The position numbers and the translations under genes are program-made. Positions 33,639-43,600 of a stretch of 44,354 nucleotides of DNA are shown piece after piece. Below the pieces are notes generated by a model that was not told where the DNA came from, did not search any database, and worked only from the letters and a program-made list of their open reading frames with translations. Position 1 is the first letter of the stretch. Every line of letters starts with the position of its first letter. This DNA comes from Planctomycetia bacterium (GTDB lineage Bacteria; Planctomycetota; Planctomycetia; Pirellulales; Thermoguttaceae): the NCBI GenBank assembly GCA_030539035.1, contig JAUNSU010000021.1:1-44354 (forward strand), given 5' to 3'.

Positions 33639-35491
33639 ACGGCAAGTGAAATATCGATTTTTCCGAAGGGGGCGCTTACCTGAATTCCGGCGACAGCGTC
33701 CCGGATTTTCTTGACCGCTTCCCGGGCAATTTCGATTCCGGTTTTCGTTTGATCTTCTTTGGATCCGTGTGATGCTTTTTCCATTCGATCCATGATATAA
33801 TCGGGAACCACTACTCCCGGCACTTCATTTCTCATAAAGACGGCGTTCCGATAGCTCGCAAGCGGCCAAACACCCGCGATTACCGGTGTTGTAAAATGAT
33901 TTAAGGAATCGAGGAAAAACAAAAGCTGATCCGGTTCAAAAACGGGCTGGGTAATGATGAACCGGGCTCCCGCCCGAATCTTTTTCTGAAGGCGATCCTG
34001 TTCCCTTTTGATATCTATCGCGTTGGGATCGACCCCGGATCCGATCACCGCGTTCGTCGGTTTGCCGATGCTTATTCCCGCAATATCGATTCCATGGTTC
34101 AAGCGGTTCTGAATCTCGCACATCTCAATGGAATCGGCGTCAAAGACTCCGGTTGCTTTCGGATAATTCCCCAATTTGGGAGGATCGCCGGTAATAAAAA
34201 GAATATTGCGAATATCATAGGCCGCGCAGGCTAAAAGCTCCGCTTGCATTCCGATCAGATTCCGGTCCCTGCTGCAAAAATGGAGAATCGGTTCAATTTC
34301 CGCTTCATGATAAATTTTATCCGCAACCGCGAGAGAAGCGATTCGGGAAGAAGCGCGCGGACCGTCGGGAAGATTGACCGCAGTGATTCCCGCTTCCTTG
34401 AGTTTACGGCTTTTTTGAACAATATCATCAAGAACATATCCGCATGGAGGAGTCAATTCCACGGTTTTAATCCATTCTCCATTTGCCAATTTAGCGGCAA
34501 GAAGGGATCGATCCGCGAAAAGGGATTCCGGTTTTTCATCAACACTTTTTTCAAGCGGGGTAATAATGGAATGTTCGCGTCGGGTTTTGGAAAACGATTT
34601 GATCGATTTCGCGATTTCCGCGATATGGGCGGGAGTGGTTCCGCAGCATCCGCCGATCGCGGATACGCCCAGGTTTACATATCGAATCGCGTATTCTTTC
34701 AAATAATCAGGAGTACAGTAATAGAGTCTTCTTTTGTCGAATTCTCTTGGGATTCCGGCATTGGGCTGGACGATCAAGGGCAATTCGATAAATTTCATTA
34801 CCCGTTCGATGATCTTCAGCATTCCTTCCGGGCCGAGTCCGCAATTCAGGCCGAAAGCAACCGGCTGAGGAAGAGAGGCGGGGATGGGCATCATCATCTG
34901 TTCGATCGAATGATCGGAGCTTTCAGGAAGATCTTCATTAAAGGGATCGCAGGAGATCACAAACGGAAAATCGCCGAATCGCCGCATGGATTGTGCGGCC
35001 AATTCTACTCCTTTCCGATCGGATTCCGTTTCAAAAAGAATGAAATCGACACCGCCCTTGATCAGAGCGGCGATCTGTTCTTCAACGTATTTCAAAATAC
35101 TTTCGTCCGTAAACGATTCCTGCTCGGAAAGAACATGGGGACCAACGGATCCGGCAACATAGACTTTGCGGTCTCCGACCCGATCGGCAACTTCTCGCGC
35201 AATCCGGCCTCCCTCCGTATTCAGTTTTTCGACAAGATCGCCTAAACCGTATTTTTCAAGGACCGGACGGGAAGCTCCGTATGTATTGGTCGTCAATACA
35301 TCAGCGCCCGCATCCGCGTAGGATTGGTGAATTCGGCGAACAAGGCCGGGATCGGCGGAATTGATCTCATCATAGCACCGATTGGTAAAAATCCCTTCGC
35401 GATAAAGCTCTGTTCCCATCGCTCCATCGAAAACCAGAAGCCCCGAATGCAATGCTCCCGCAAAAGATATTTCCAGTTTATTATTGTCCAT
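33626..35491 (-). CDS. Bifunctional homocysteine S-methyltransferase/methylenetetrahydrofolate reductase
   Basis: A 621-residue fusion that makes methyl-THF and then passes a methyl group to homocysteine. Residues 1-~295 are a homocysteine methyltransferase barrel: GLLVFDGAMGTELYREG at the start and zinc ligands Cys217 (GLNCGLGPEG) and Cys282-Cys283 (GGCCGTTPAHI). Residues ~330-615 are a MetF-type FAD barrel (ELTPPCGYVLDD, HFCSRDRNLIGMQ, LFITGDPPKLG, FIITQPVFEPDQLLFFLD). No cobalamin-binding domain is present, so the methyl donor for the first domain is likely S-methylmethionine-like or methyl-THF by an uncertain route. The same fusion is known in Bacillus (YitJ) and planctomycetes. It is divergent from yqeG. 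Confidence 0.93.
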   Translation of the reverse strand: MDNNKLEISFAGALHSGLLVFDGAMGTELYREGIFTNRCYDEINSADPGLVRRIHQSYADAGADVLTTNTYGASRPVLEKYGLGDLVEKLNTEGGRIAREVADRVGDRKVYVAGSVGPHVLSEQESFTDESILKYVEEQIAALIKGGVDFILFETESDRKGVELAAQSMRRFGDFPFVISCDPFNEDLPESSDHSIEQMMMPIPASLPQPVAFGLNCGLGPEGMLKIIERVMKFIELPLIVQPNAGIPREFDKRRLYYCTPDYLKEYAIRYVNLGVSAIGGCCGTTPAHIAEIAKSIKSFSKTRREHSIITPLEKSVDEKPESLFADRSLLAAKLANGEWIKTVELTPPCGYVLDDIVQKSRKLKEAGITAVNLPDGPRASSRIASLAVADKIYHEAEIEPILHFCSRDRNLIGMQAELLACAAYDIRNILFITGDPPKLGNYPKATGVFDADSIEMCEIQNRLNHGIDIAGISIGKPTNAVIGSGVDPNAIDIKREQDRLQKKIRAGARFIITQPVFEPDQLLFFLDSLNHFTTPVIAGVWPLASYRNAVFMRNEVPGVVVPDYIMDRMEKASHGSKEDQTKTGIEIAREAVKKIRDAVAGIQVSAPFGKIDISLAVHTD

Positions 35492-35494
35492 CTA

Positions 35495-35523
35495 TTGATA
35501 TCCTTTTCCCGATATGATATAAA
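35495..35523 (+). promoter_or_regulatory. Promoter for the yqeG-like gene
   Basis: TTGATA (35495-35500), exactly 17 bases, TATAAA (35518-35523). Transcription would start near 35530, about 55 bases before the ATG at 35586. The promoter starts 4 bases from the first codon of the divergent methyltransferase gene. Confidence 0.6.
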
Positions 35524-35585
35524 TTATCAGCGTGTTGAATATTTTTTGCGATGTTTTCATCATCGTTTAATTACGTGGAAGAATA

Positions 35586-36089
35586 ATGTTTAAAAGATTT
35601 TTACCCCATCTGTTTGTCGATTCCGTGCTCGAACTCACTCCGAAAAGACTTTTGGATTCAGGGATACAATCTCTTCTTCTGGATGTAGATTGTACTCTAA
35701 AAAGCTATAAAGAGCAAGAAGTAGGGGCGGAAATTCGTTGCTGGCTTGAAAATTTAAAAGAGCAGGGAATAGGACTTTGCATTATATCGAACGGACTTGA
35801 GCGAAGAATATCGCCGTTTGCCCGAAATTTGGGGATCCCTTTTATTGCCTGCGCCTGCAAACCTTCTCCGAAAGGGTGTTTGCGCGCGATACGTGAAAAT
35901 CATTTCGAACCGCAAAAGACGGCAATGGTTGGTGATCAGCTTTTTTCCGACATTTGGGCGGGCCGTCGGGCGGGGATCTTTACGATTCGGGTCGAACCGA
36001 TCCGCCCTCGGGAAGAGCCCTGGTTTGCCCGAATAAAGCGTCCCCTGGAAAAGTTGGTTCTTTGGTTGAATCCCCGAGAAAACACTTGA
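35586..36089 (+). CDS. yqeG: YqeG-family HAD phosphatase
   Basis: A 167-residue HAD-superfamily subclass IIIA phosphatase. LLLDVDCTL gives the catalytic Asp33/Asp35 (usual signature DxDxT), IISNG is motif II, ACKPSPKG carries the Lys, and MVGDQLFSDIWAGRRAG is motif IV with its two acidic residues. The fold and order match YqeG of Firmicutes and its planctomycete relatives, thought to be a phosphatase of unknown substrate. Cys instead of Asn after the second Asp is unusual. The large fusion gene starts 29 bases after its stop, so they may share a transcript, though their roles look unrelated. Confidence 0.85.
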   Translation: MFKRFLPHLFVDSVLELTPKRLLDSGIQSLLLDVDCTLKSYKEQEVGAEIRCWLENLKEQGIGLCIISNGLERRISPFARNLGIPFIACACKPSPKGCLRAIRENHFEPQKTAMVGDQLFSDIWAGRRAGIFTIRVEPIRPREEPWFARIKRPLEKLVLWLNPRENT

Positions 36090-36118
36090 ATATCTGAACT
36101 GGAAAGGAAAGAATAATT

Positions 36119-38989
36119 ATGTTGAAAAAATTTTTGCTGTTCTTCGGGATTTTTTCCCTGTTTCTTTTTTCATCGGAGTTGTTCAGCGCCGAGAAGAGTT
36201 CACCGCTGAAGAGTTGGAAAGTCGGGGTTTCCGTTCGGGGATACACCGAATATCCGCAGGAAGAATTCGACGCAATCGCCGCCGCCGGATTCCAATGTGT
36301 TGAGATGTCCCTTCCCGGCGGAAGAAGAACGGATGAGCAAAAACTTGCGCTCATAAAAGATTTCAAAGCGAAATGCGATCGCGCCAAGCTGGAGATCTGG
36401 TCGGTTCATATTCCCTTTGGGCGCGATCTCGATATCTCCAGTTCCAACCCGGAAGATCATCAGAAAATGATCGAAGAAACGCTTAAATTATTCGGATGGA
36501 ATCAATACATCGGCGCAAAAGTCTTTGTGATCCATTCGAGTTCGGAACCAATCGCGGATCCGGATCGCCCGGAACGGATTCAAATTTGCATTCGAACCCT
36601 TCGGGATCTTACCGCGAAAGCGAAAGAATTCGGAATTTTACTCGCGATGGAGAATCTTCCCCGGACTTGCCTTGCGAACAGTGCGAAAGAAATGAATTTG
36701 ATCCTGTCCGGAAGCGGTCCGGAAACGAACTGGTGCTTCGATTCCAATCATCTTCTTCAGGAAAAGCCGGAAGAATTCGTTCAGTGTACGAATCGTGCTC
36801 CCATCACAACGCATATTTCCGATTATGATTTTATCGACGAACGGCATTGGATCCCTTATGATGGACAGATTAACTGGAATGGAGTGATCAACGCTCTGGT
36901 TGCCAAGGGATACAAAGGTCCTTGTATCTTTGAAGGAAGAAAACGAAAAGAGGGTGAAAATGCTTCTTATGAAGAACTTTTCCAGGTTTGGAAAAAATTG
37001 CAGAATGAAGTTCAAGCCCCGGAGAACGTCGGCGGGATCGAAATCCCTCCCCGAACAAAAGTGGATCGTTTAAAATGCTTTTGGACCTTCGGAAATCATG
37101 AACCGATCTCGATGTATCGCCGGATCGGTAAAAAATCGACCGGCGGAATCGAAGGAAATTCCGAATGGCTCGTAAAATGGCATCACTGGTTCGACAGTGA
37201 AGAGTGTCCGAAATTCATGGAGGATCATGGTTTGAACTTTATCCATTCCCGTTTTTATAAAGGAATGGGCTGGAATTTCGAATCCAAAGATTTTCCGCGG
37301 GTTCAGCAGTTTGTGAAAAACTGCCATAAACACCATGTTCGCGTTCTCGCCTATATTCAGTTCTCGACGATTTACTATGAGATCATGAAAGAAGAGTATC
37401 CCAATATCGAAGATTGGGCTCTTCGGGCTGAAAACGGAATGCCTGTTCCTTATCAGGGAGGAGGCTATTTTCGCTGGAAAACATGTATTAACAATCCCGA
37501 ATTTGAAGATCTTCTCAAAAAGATGATTACCATCGCGCTCAAGGAAGGGGAATTCGACGGCGTGATGTTCGATAATCTGGAAGCGCCCCCTTGCTATTGC
37601 GCGCGATGCACTCAACAGTTCCGCGAATTTTTGGGGAAAGAAAAGGATCCGCTTGATAAATTTGGACTTCCCACGGTCAAAAATGTCCGGATCCCTTCTT
37701 TGGTGAAATCGGATCAGGAAGAGATCCAGGATCCGATCCGGCAGCAGTGGTATCTTTTCCGTGCGCAGAAGTTGACCGATCTGATTTGCCGTCTTCGGCT
37801 TCACGCGAAGCAATGCAAGTCGGATGCGATCATGTCGGCGAACGTATGGAGTATTCGCAGTTCGGACCGGATGGGGAATGCAAGCATCAACATCAGTTCT
37901 CTGGTCGACGGCTTCGATCTCCTTGTCGATCAAAGTTCCAATGCCCCGAAGATCGAAAAGGGAGGGATCGTTCATCGAATTCATGATTACAAGTTTACGG
38001 AAGAAGTCGATCTTCCGGTTCTTGCCCTTTGTGATGAAGATGCCGGCCGATCAAAAGAAGGACACTATCTTCTTCCGATTCTGGAAGATATGATCTTCGG
38101 CGGAATTCCGACGGACCGAACGATTATGCGCGCCGATAAACAGATGATCAATCCGGATCTTCTCGCTTTTCGCGCACCGCTGCTCAAAAAAATCCAGACG
38201 ATGATCCGGACAAATTACAAAGCCCTTTCCGCTCCGGAGTATAAGCCGGTCCGGATCCTTTATTCCGAGGAATCCCATCTTTTTTCCCGTCAATCCTGGG
38301 GAGGAACCTTTCTCGCGGAAGAGATCCTGCTTCATCATCATATTCCTTACGGAATCCTTATTACCAAGCAGAATAAACCGCTTTCGATACCGAATGACTG
38401 CGAGGTTTTAATTGTTCCCGATCAGAGATGTCTGTCGGATCAGGAGCTCGAAATCCTTCTTGATTACGCGCGCGGCGGAGGACGATTGATCATTACCGGA
38501 AAGACCGGTGATTACAATTCTCTCTATGGAGAGCGGCTTGTCAATCCGCTTGATGAAGGATTGAAAGGACTTCCTCAGTCGATTCTTCGGAAGGATGAAG
38601 GAGTTCCGGTATCTGCTCTTAAGGGAAATAAATGGACGATTCGATCAGGGAACGATGAGGAAAAATCGCTTCTTGCCGATCTGGACAAAATTTGGAGTCC
38701 GAAGATTCGAATTGACGCGCCCGATTATGTTTTTACCCGAATCAACCGCGACGGGGACAATCTGTATGTTCATATCCTCAATTACGCGGGCAAATCGGTT
38801 CCCGAAGGGATCAAGATCACGATGGACGGTGTGAAAAAAGATAAGGTTTCCTGTTCCATTCCCATGGAATCCGGGGAATTTCAACCCCTTTCTTCATCGA
38901 ACGGAAATTATTGGACTCTTCCCGGCTTTCGGGAATACTGTCTGATCCATTTTTTTCTGTCCCCCATTTCAATGTTTTCCCAGAATTAA
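36119..38989 (+). CDS. Secreted fusion: sugar isomerase-like barrel plus glycosidase-like barrel
   Basis: A 956-residue exported protein (signal peptide 1-~24, LFSA cleavage). Residues ~30-300 form a sugar-phosphate isomerase/epimerase-type barrel: AAGFQCVEMSLPGG, IWSVHIPFG, GILLAMENLPRTC, HISDYDFID and GYKGPCIFEGR. Residues ~320-700 form a second barrel resembling GH42-like proteins, with FDGVMFDNLEAPPCYCARC and FREFLGK. Residues ~740-800 look like the class I glutamine-amidotransferase-like domain that follows such barrels (EVLIVPDQRCLSDQELEILLDYARGGG). No glycosidase acid/base pair can be confirmed by eye. Being secreted, the isomerase half would have to act on a free or polymer-bound sugar outside the cytoplasm. 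Confidence 0.8.
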   Translation: MLKKFLLFFGIFSLFLFSSELFSAEKSSPLKSWKVGVSVRGYTEYPQEEFDAIAAAGFQCVEMSLPGGRRTDEQKLALIKDFKAKCDRAKLEIWSVHIPFGRDLDISSSNPEDHQKMIEETLKLFGWNQYIGAKVFVIHSSSEPIADPDRPERIQICIRTLRDLTAKAKEFGILLAMENLPRTCLANSAKEMNLILSGSGPETNWCFDSNHLLQEKPEEFVQCTNRAPITTHISDYDFIDERHWIPYDGQINWNGVINALVAKGYKGPCIFEGRKRKEGENASYEELFQVWKKLQNEVQAPENVGGIEIPPRTKVDRLKCFWTFGNHEPISMYRRIGKKSTGGIEGNSEWLVKWHHWFDSEECPKFMEDHGLNFIHSRFYKGMGWNFESKDFPRVQQFVKNCHKHHVRVLAYIQFSTIYYEIMKEEYPNIEDWALRAENGMPVPYQGGGYFRWKTCINNPEFEDLLKKMITIALKEGEFDGVMFDNLEAPPCYCARCTQQFREFLGKEKDPLDKFGLPTVKNVRIPSLVKSDQEEIQDPIRQQWYLFRAQKLTDLICRLRLHAKQCKSDAIMSANVWSIRSSDRMGNASINISSLVDGFDLLVDQSSNAPKIEKGGIVHRIHDYKFTEEVDLPVLALCDEDAGRSKEGHYLLPILEDMIFGGIPTDRTIMRADKQMINPDLLAFRAPLLKKIQTMIRTNYKALSAPEYKPVRILYSEESHLFSRQSWGGTFLAEEILLHHHIPYGILITKQNKPLSIPNDCEVLIVPDQRCLSDQELEILLDYARGGGRLIITGKTGDYNSLYGERLVNPLDEGLKGLPQSILRKDEGVPVSALKGNKWTIRSGNDEEKSLLADLDKIWSPKIRIDAPDYVFTRINRDGDNLYVHILNYAGKSVPEGIKITMDGVKKDKVSCSIPMESGEFQPLSSSNGNYWTLPGFREYCLIHFFLSPISMFSQN

Positions 38990-39046
38990 AAACCGGGGAA
39001 AGTGAGGCTGTTGAACGGAATGGCATAAATGAAAATGATCCGCTGT

Positions 39047-39075
39047 TTGCCTCTGCTTTTTGAAATCGTTATGAT
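39047..39075 (+). promoter_or_regulatory. Candidate promoter for the XylR-type regulator
   Basis: TTGCCT (39047-39052), 17 bases, TATGAT (39070-39075). The predicted start falls at about 39082, the regulator's first ATG, which would make the message leaderless; a second ATG at 39091 exists. Weak -35. Confidence 0.3.
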
Positions 39076-39081
39076 GGAGTC

Positions 39082-40320
39082 ATGTCAGTCATGCAAAAGA
39101 AAACGTTCCGGGTTCTCGCCTTTTGTGAAACCAATACGAAATACGGTCGAGAAATTTTGGAAGGTGTCAGTCAATTTGCCCGTGAAAAGAACTGGATTCT
39201 CAGCTTTGAACAAAGGGGCAGATTTGAGCTGTCATTCGACCGTTATCTTCCCTCGACTGCCGATGGTATTATATCAAGGACAATACATTTTTCGGCAAAC
39301 GAAATTCTGGAAAAGAGCGGAGTTCCTTTTGTCGAACTGATGGGGGCCGTTCCTCGCAATCAAAATGGTAAAAAGACATTATCCCGGAAAAAGTTTTCGG
39401 ACATAGGTACGGATGAAAATGCCTTGGCGAAAATGATTGCGGATCATTTTATTGAGCGGGGCTTGCGTCAGTTCGCTTATTACGATATGGAAAATGTCCC
39501 GATGTTTTATCCGCGGCGGAACGCGTATTTGGAATATCTTTCGTCATTGGATTATTCATGTCATGTCTACCCGTCGACTTGGACTTGTCAGGACTGTTAT
39601 TTTCCTCAATGGCATGAAAAGTATCGAAAAAGACTGTCGAAATGGCTTCTTGCGCTGCCAAAACCGATAGGACTTTTCGCATCGCTGGACCAGTGCGGTC
39701 AGATCGTACTTGAACTGTGTCAGGAACTTGGAATTCGAGTCCCGCAAGAGATATCACTCGTTGCCGTCGGTAATGATAAATGGATTTGCCGCATGATGAA
39801 CCCGGCTATGTCCAGTGTCAATTGCAACAGTTTTGCAGTCGGCTATCTGGCCGCCGCTCTGCTTGAGAAGAAAATGCGTCATGAGCCCATTGCATCAAAT
39901 GCCAATACGGGCGGAGGGACAACGGTTCAGCCTCAATATCTGGCCATTAGGCAATCAAGCGATTTTTATTCGGTCGGTGATCCCGATATTGAAAAAGCTC
40001 TGCTCTTTATTCGCGAAAATGCCTGTAATCGAATCCAGCTCAAGGATATTCTGAACGAGGTCATTATTTCTCAACGAACGCTCTATCGCGGATTCGACAA
40101 ATATATCCATCGAACGCCGCAAGCGGAAATACTCCGTGTGCAAATGGAAGAGGCGAAATGCCTTCTGCGGGAAACGCAATTTTCGATTGCCTGTATTGCC
40201 CGGCGGACCGGGTTTTCTAACGCCATTTATTTCATTCAGGTATTTCGCCGCGAATGCGGTATGACCCCCAACGTCTACCGAATCCAAAATCGGTTTGGTT
40301 CTGTTATGGAAGAATATTGA
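39082..40320 (+). CDS. AraC/XylR-family transcriptional regulator with sugar-binding-protein fold
   Basis: A 412-residue regulator combining a LacI/periplasmic-binding-protein-like sensor (about 10-290) with an AraC-type double helix-turn-helix at the C-terminus (about 298-405), the arrangement of xylose regulator XylR. The sensor shows LLALPKPIGLFASLDQCGQIVLELCQELGIRVPQEISLVAVGND, a LacI-family hallmark. The C-terminus shows QLKDILNEVIISQRTLYRGFDKYI, and FSIACIARRTGFSNAIYFIQVFRRECGMTPNVYRIQ, the AraC second helix. The ligand is unknown. It lies just upstream of an HzsA-like gene whose promoter has two 21-bp-spaced direct repeats, the likely target. GGAG precedes the first ATG. GATC content falls sharply here. 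Confidence 0.87.
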   Translation: MSVMQKKTFRVLAFCETNTKYGREILEGVSQFAREKNWILSFEQRGRFELSFDRYLPSTADGIISRTIHFSANEILEKSGVPFVELMGAVPRNQNGKKTLSRKKFSDIGTDENALAKMIADHFIERGLRQFAYYDMENVPMFYPRRNAYLEYLSSLDYSCHVYPSTWTCQDCYFPQWHEKYRKRLSKWLLALPKPIGLFASLDQCGQIVLELCQELGIRVPQEISLVAVGNDKWICRMMNPAMSSVNCNSFAVGYLAAALLEKKMRHEPIASNANTGGGTTVQPQYLAIRQSSDFYSVGDPDIEKALLFIRENACNRIQLKDILNEVIISQRTLYRGFDKYIHRTPQAEILRVQMEEAKCLLRETQFSIACIARRTGFSNAIYFIQVFRRECGMTPNVYRIQNRFGSVMEEY

Positions 40321-40346
40321 TTTACTCATACTGTAAAAATTTTTTT
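40321..40346 (+). terminator. Possible weak terminator after the regulator
   Basis: Immediately after the stop, TTTAC and GTAAA (5 bp, 7-base loop) are followed by a run of eight T. The stem is short, so the call is weak. Confidence 0.3.
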
Positions 40347-40438
40347 TGTTTGGAACCGCGGATGACACGGATAAACAGGGTTTTTAGAATTCCTCAAAAA
40401 TGAAAACGTCCGTTAATGCGGCCCGCTGCGGAAGCGAA

Positions 40439-40475
40439 AAATGGCAAAATACTAACATTAAATGGCAATATATTA
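40439..40475 (+). promoter_or_regulatory. Two direct repeats 21 bp apart, likely AraC/XylR operator
   Basis: AATGGCAAAATACTA (40440-40454) and AATGGCAATATATTA (40461-40475) match at 13 of 15 positions and start exactly 21 bp apart; the flanking A extends the match to 14 of 16. The second copy ends 3 bases before the -35 box at 40479. Direct half-sites 21 bp apart, ending at the -35, is the geometry by which AraC activates its promoter. The adjacent upstream gene encodes an AraC/XylR-type regulator. Confidence 0.7.
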
Positions 40476-40478
40476 TAA

Positions 40479-40507
40479 TTTACACTGAGGAAATACGCTG
40501 TTATAAT
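40479..40507 (+). promoter_or_regulatory. Promoter for the HzsA-like gene
   Basis: TTTACA (40479-40484), exactly 17 bases, TATAAT (40502-40507), 11 of 12 consensus bases. Transcription would start near 40514, leaving ~105 bases before the ATG at 40620. A second TATAAT at 40474-40479 overlaps the repeat but has no -35. Confidence 0.65.
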
Positions 40508-40619
40508 GATAAAACATGGCGGAAAGAAGTCCATTTTATTAAAATGATCCGAAACTTTCAAGCATAAAAGTGGTTTGGGAAGTGTTTTTACGAATAAAAA
40601 AAATGCAAAAGGAAAAATG

Positions 40620-43600
40620 ATGCAAACACGCAAAAGAACGGGAATATTTCTGGCTGGAATCCTTTTTTTGGTGAATAGCATGATGGTTTCGGGTCAGCAG
40701 TATACTGAAAAGGACATCGCGGATCGGCAGGTTTCTCCCTATCCGGTTCAACGGCTTCATCGAGACTGGATGTATCAGGATGCGAAAACGCTCAAGGTCG
40801 ATGCTTGTTTTACGTCCAAAAAATCCTCCGATCTGGAGCGGGCGATGATTGACCGCGTTCTTGAGGAACTGACAGAAGAAGGCGTTCAGACGGATTTACT
40901 CGAAGCGAAAAAGAAAGAACTGGTTCAGGCAAAAAAGACAGGTGCCGATCCCGCCTGGAAAGAACTTTATTTTGAAGCGTGCCGGCTGCGGCGTAAAATG
41001 CGGCTGGAGATATTTAACGATCATCCGCGAGAGTACTTTTACGTTAAGCATTTTGTGTTCGGTGACGCCCAGGCCATGTTCGCGATGACCGACCATTTGA
41101 CCGATGCCATTTTTCGCGAAACCGGCCGCGACAACCGAATGAATTCGCAATTATGCAAAATGACGATCAATCAAGACGGTTCGGTATCGACCCGGGTCAT
41201 TCTTGATATGCCGACCGGAATTATTCGCGATCCTTCTCTTTCTTACGATGGCAAAACGCTTGCTTTTTCGATGAGAAAAGCAGATCAGGATCACGGCGAC
41301 GATTTTCATCTTTATACGATGCCGGTCGATTCGAACAAACCGACGCAAATCACCTTCGGGGCCGGAACCGCCGACATGGAACCCGAATGGCTCCCGAATG
41401 GCAACCTCATCTTCACTTCGACAAGAAGCGTTTTTTCCGCCCCTTGCTGGTGGTCGAGTGTTTGCAATCTTTATACTTGTGACGCGCAGGGCCGTTATAT
41501 CCGGCGGCTGGGGGTCGATCACGGGCACACCGTCTTTCCGCACATGACCGAAGACGGACGAATTACATATACAAGATGGGAATATTCCGACCGAACTCCA
41601 GGTTATTTACATAGTCTTTTTGTCATGAATGCCGACGGAACGAATCAGACGGAATATTATGGCAACAATTCGCAGTTTCCCGCCGCAATCCTTCATGCTC
41701 GAAGTGTTCCGAACTCAACGAAAGTAATTGCTATTGCGGGTGCTCATCATATAGATCAGCGTGGAAAACTGATTATGATTGACCGACGCGAAGGAACACA
41801 GGCAGGAACTGGTGTTAATTATTTGGCTCCTGAACGTCCCATGCCGTATGCCGAAGGACACGGAACCGGAGGGAGCATCGCGCACGGAACCGAAGGCGAG
41901 CAGTTTCAGTATCCTTATCCTCTCGACGAAGACAATTATATAGTATGTTATTCTCCGGAAGGCGGCTCAATTCGTGGGCTCAAGGGAATTCACAACGGCA
42001 AACAGGGAAGCCCGGCGTTCGGCATTTATCTCATGGATCGGGATGGTCGGCGCGAATTGTTGATTTATGATCCCGTCGTATCGTCCGGTCAGCATATTGC
42101 GAATAAGGCCCGTCCGCTCCCTGTCCAGCGTGATTCACCGGTGGACGAACAGAAAAATTCCGGGCGGTTTTACGTTCAGGATATTTATTACGGCCCGGGC
42201 ATGAAGGGGGTCAAACGGGGCGAGGCGAAAAAAATGCGCATCGTCGCTCTTGATTATCGGGCGAAAGGAACCGTCGCTCTTGGTCTTCATCCCTGGGGCG
42301 GTCATCAGACGACTCCCTGTGCGATTAATAACGGAAGTTATGATGTTAAACACGTTCTGGGTACCGTCGATATTGAAAAGGACGGAAGCTGTTATTTTGA
42401 GTGTCCGTCCCGTGTTCCGGTCTATTTTCAGATCCTCGACAACAAGGGACAAATGATTCAGAATATGCGCAGTTGGACGATGGTTCTTCCGGGCGAAATG
42501 TTCTCTTGCATTGGTTGTCACGAAGATAAAAACACCACATTTACCGCCAAAAAAGCGGCAACCGAAGCGGTTCAGAAAAAACCGCAGAAGATCAAGCCGT
42601 TCTTTGAACCGGGCGAAGAACCTGTTCAGGAGATGGAGCGGTTTTTGACGGCGGAAGAAAAGAAGGCGATGAACTATCTTTCCGTCAATGCCCCGCAGGG
42701 AATGGACGTGCCAAAAGGTTTCAGTTATACAAGAGAGATTCAGCCGATTTGGGATGAGCATTGCATTGTTTGTCATTCAGGAAGTAAAAATCCCGCGAAA
42801 AAAGACGTTCCGTTAAGTCTGCTTGGCGACGACCGGCCTGTTACCAATGATGAAATTTACAACAGAGCAAAATGGCGGCTTATTCTTCGCAGTTACGGAC
42901 ACGGCAGCACGAAGGGAACGCCCGGTCGTCTCTTCAGTGAATCTTATATCAATCTGACCGATTTCGGATACAATGCGAAAATTCCAAAATACAAAGTTGC
43001 CACCCATGGAACCGCCGCGAGCGATAAAGCTTATTTGTCGTTTTTCAATAATGATCCGTCAAAAATTCCGAATCCGGACGGCGACGGATATTCGAGTGAT
43101 GAGTATTCGGGCAAGGGCATCATCAACTGGCTTCATGCTCCCTCGACCTGTTCGATGATCGCGCCGCGATCTTACGGCTCCTGCTCCAGTCCGCTGATGA
43201 AGTACCTGGAACCGTCCCATTACGGAGTTCAGCTGACTCAAAAAGAAAAGGAAACGGTCGCCTGCTGGATCGATTTGAACGTTCCGTATTGCGGTTCCTG
43301 GATGGAGTTGAATTATTGGGACAAATTGGTTCACAATATCCATTCCGCTTTGTCTCCCTGGTCTGTTTACGGGAACAAAATGAGGCAGATCTACCTCTAT
43401 TTTGAGGCGAAACGCCTGAAGAACGCGCAGATCGAACTGGCACATATCGCGAAATATATCGAACATAAGAACAATGGAACTGCTTTCAAACTGTCCGATT
43501 TTCCAATATACGAATTCGGCGGAAAAGAAGTACAAAAGAAATTTGTTGAAGATTACGACCGACTGCCGCAAACGGTTCCGATTTTCGGCATGGCCCAAGG

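Noticed and set aside
34244-35245. 333-codon plus-strand ORF
   Set aside because: Antisense to the metF-fusion gene; no recognisable domain.
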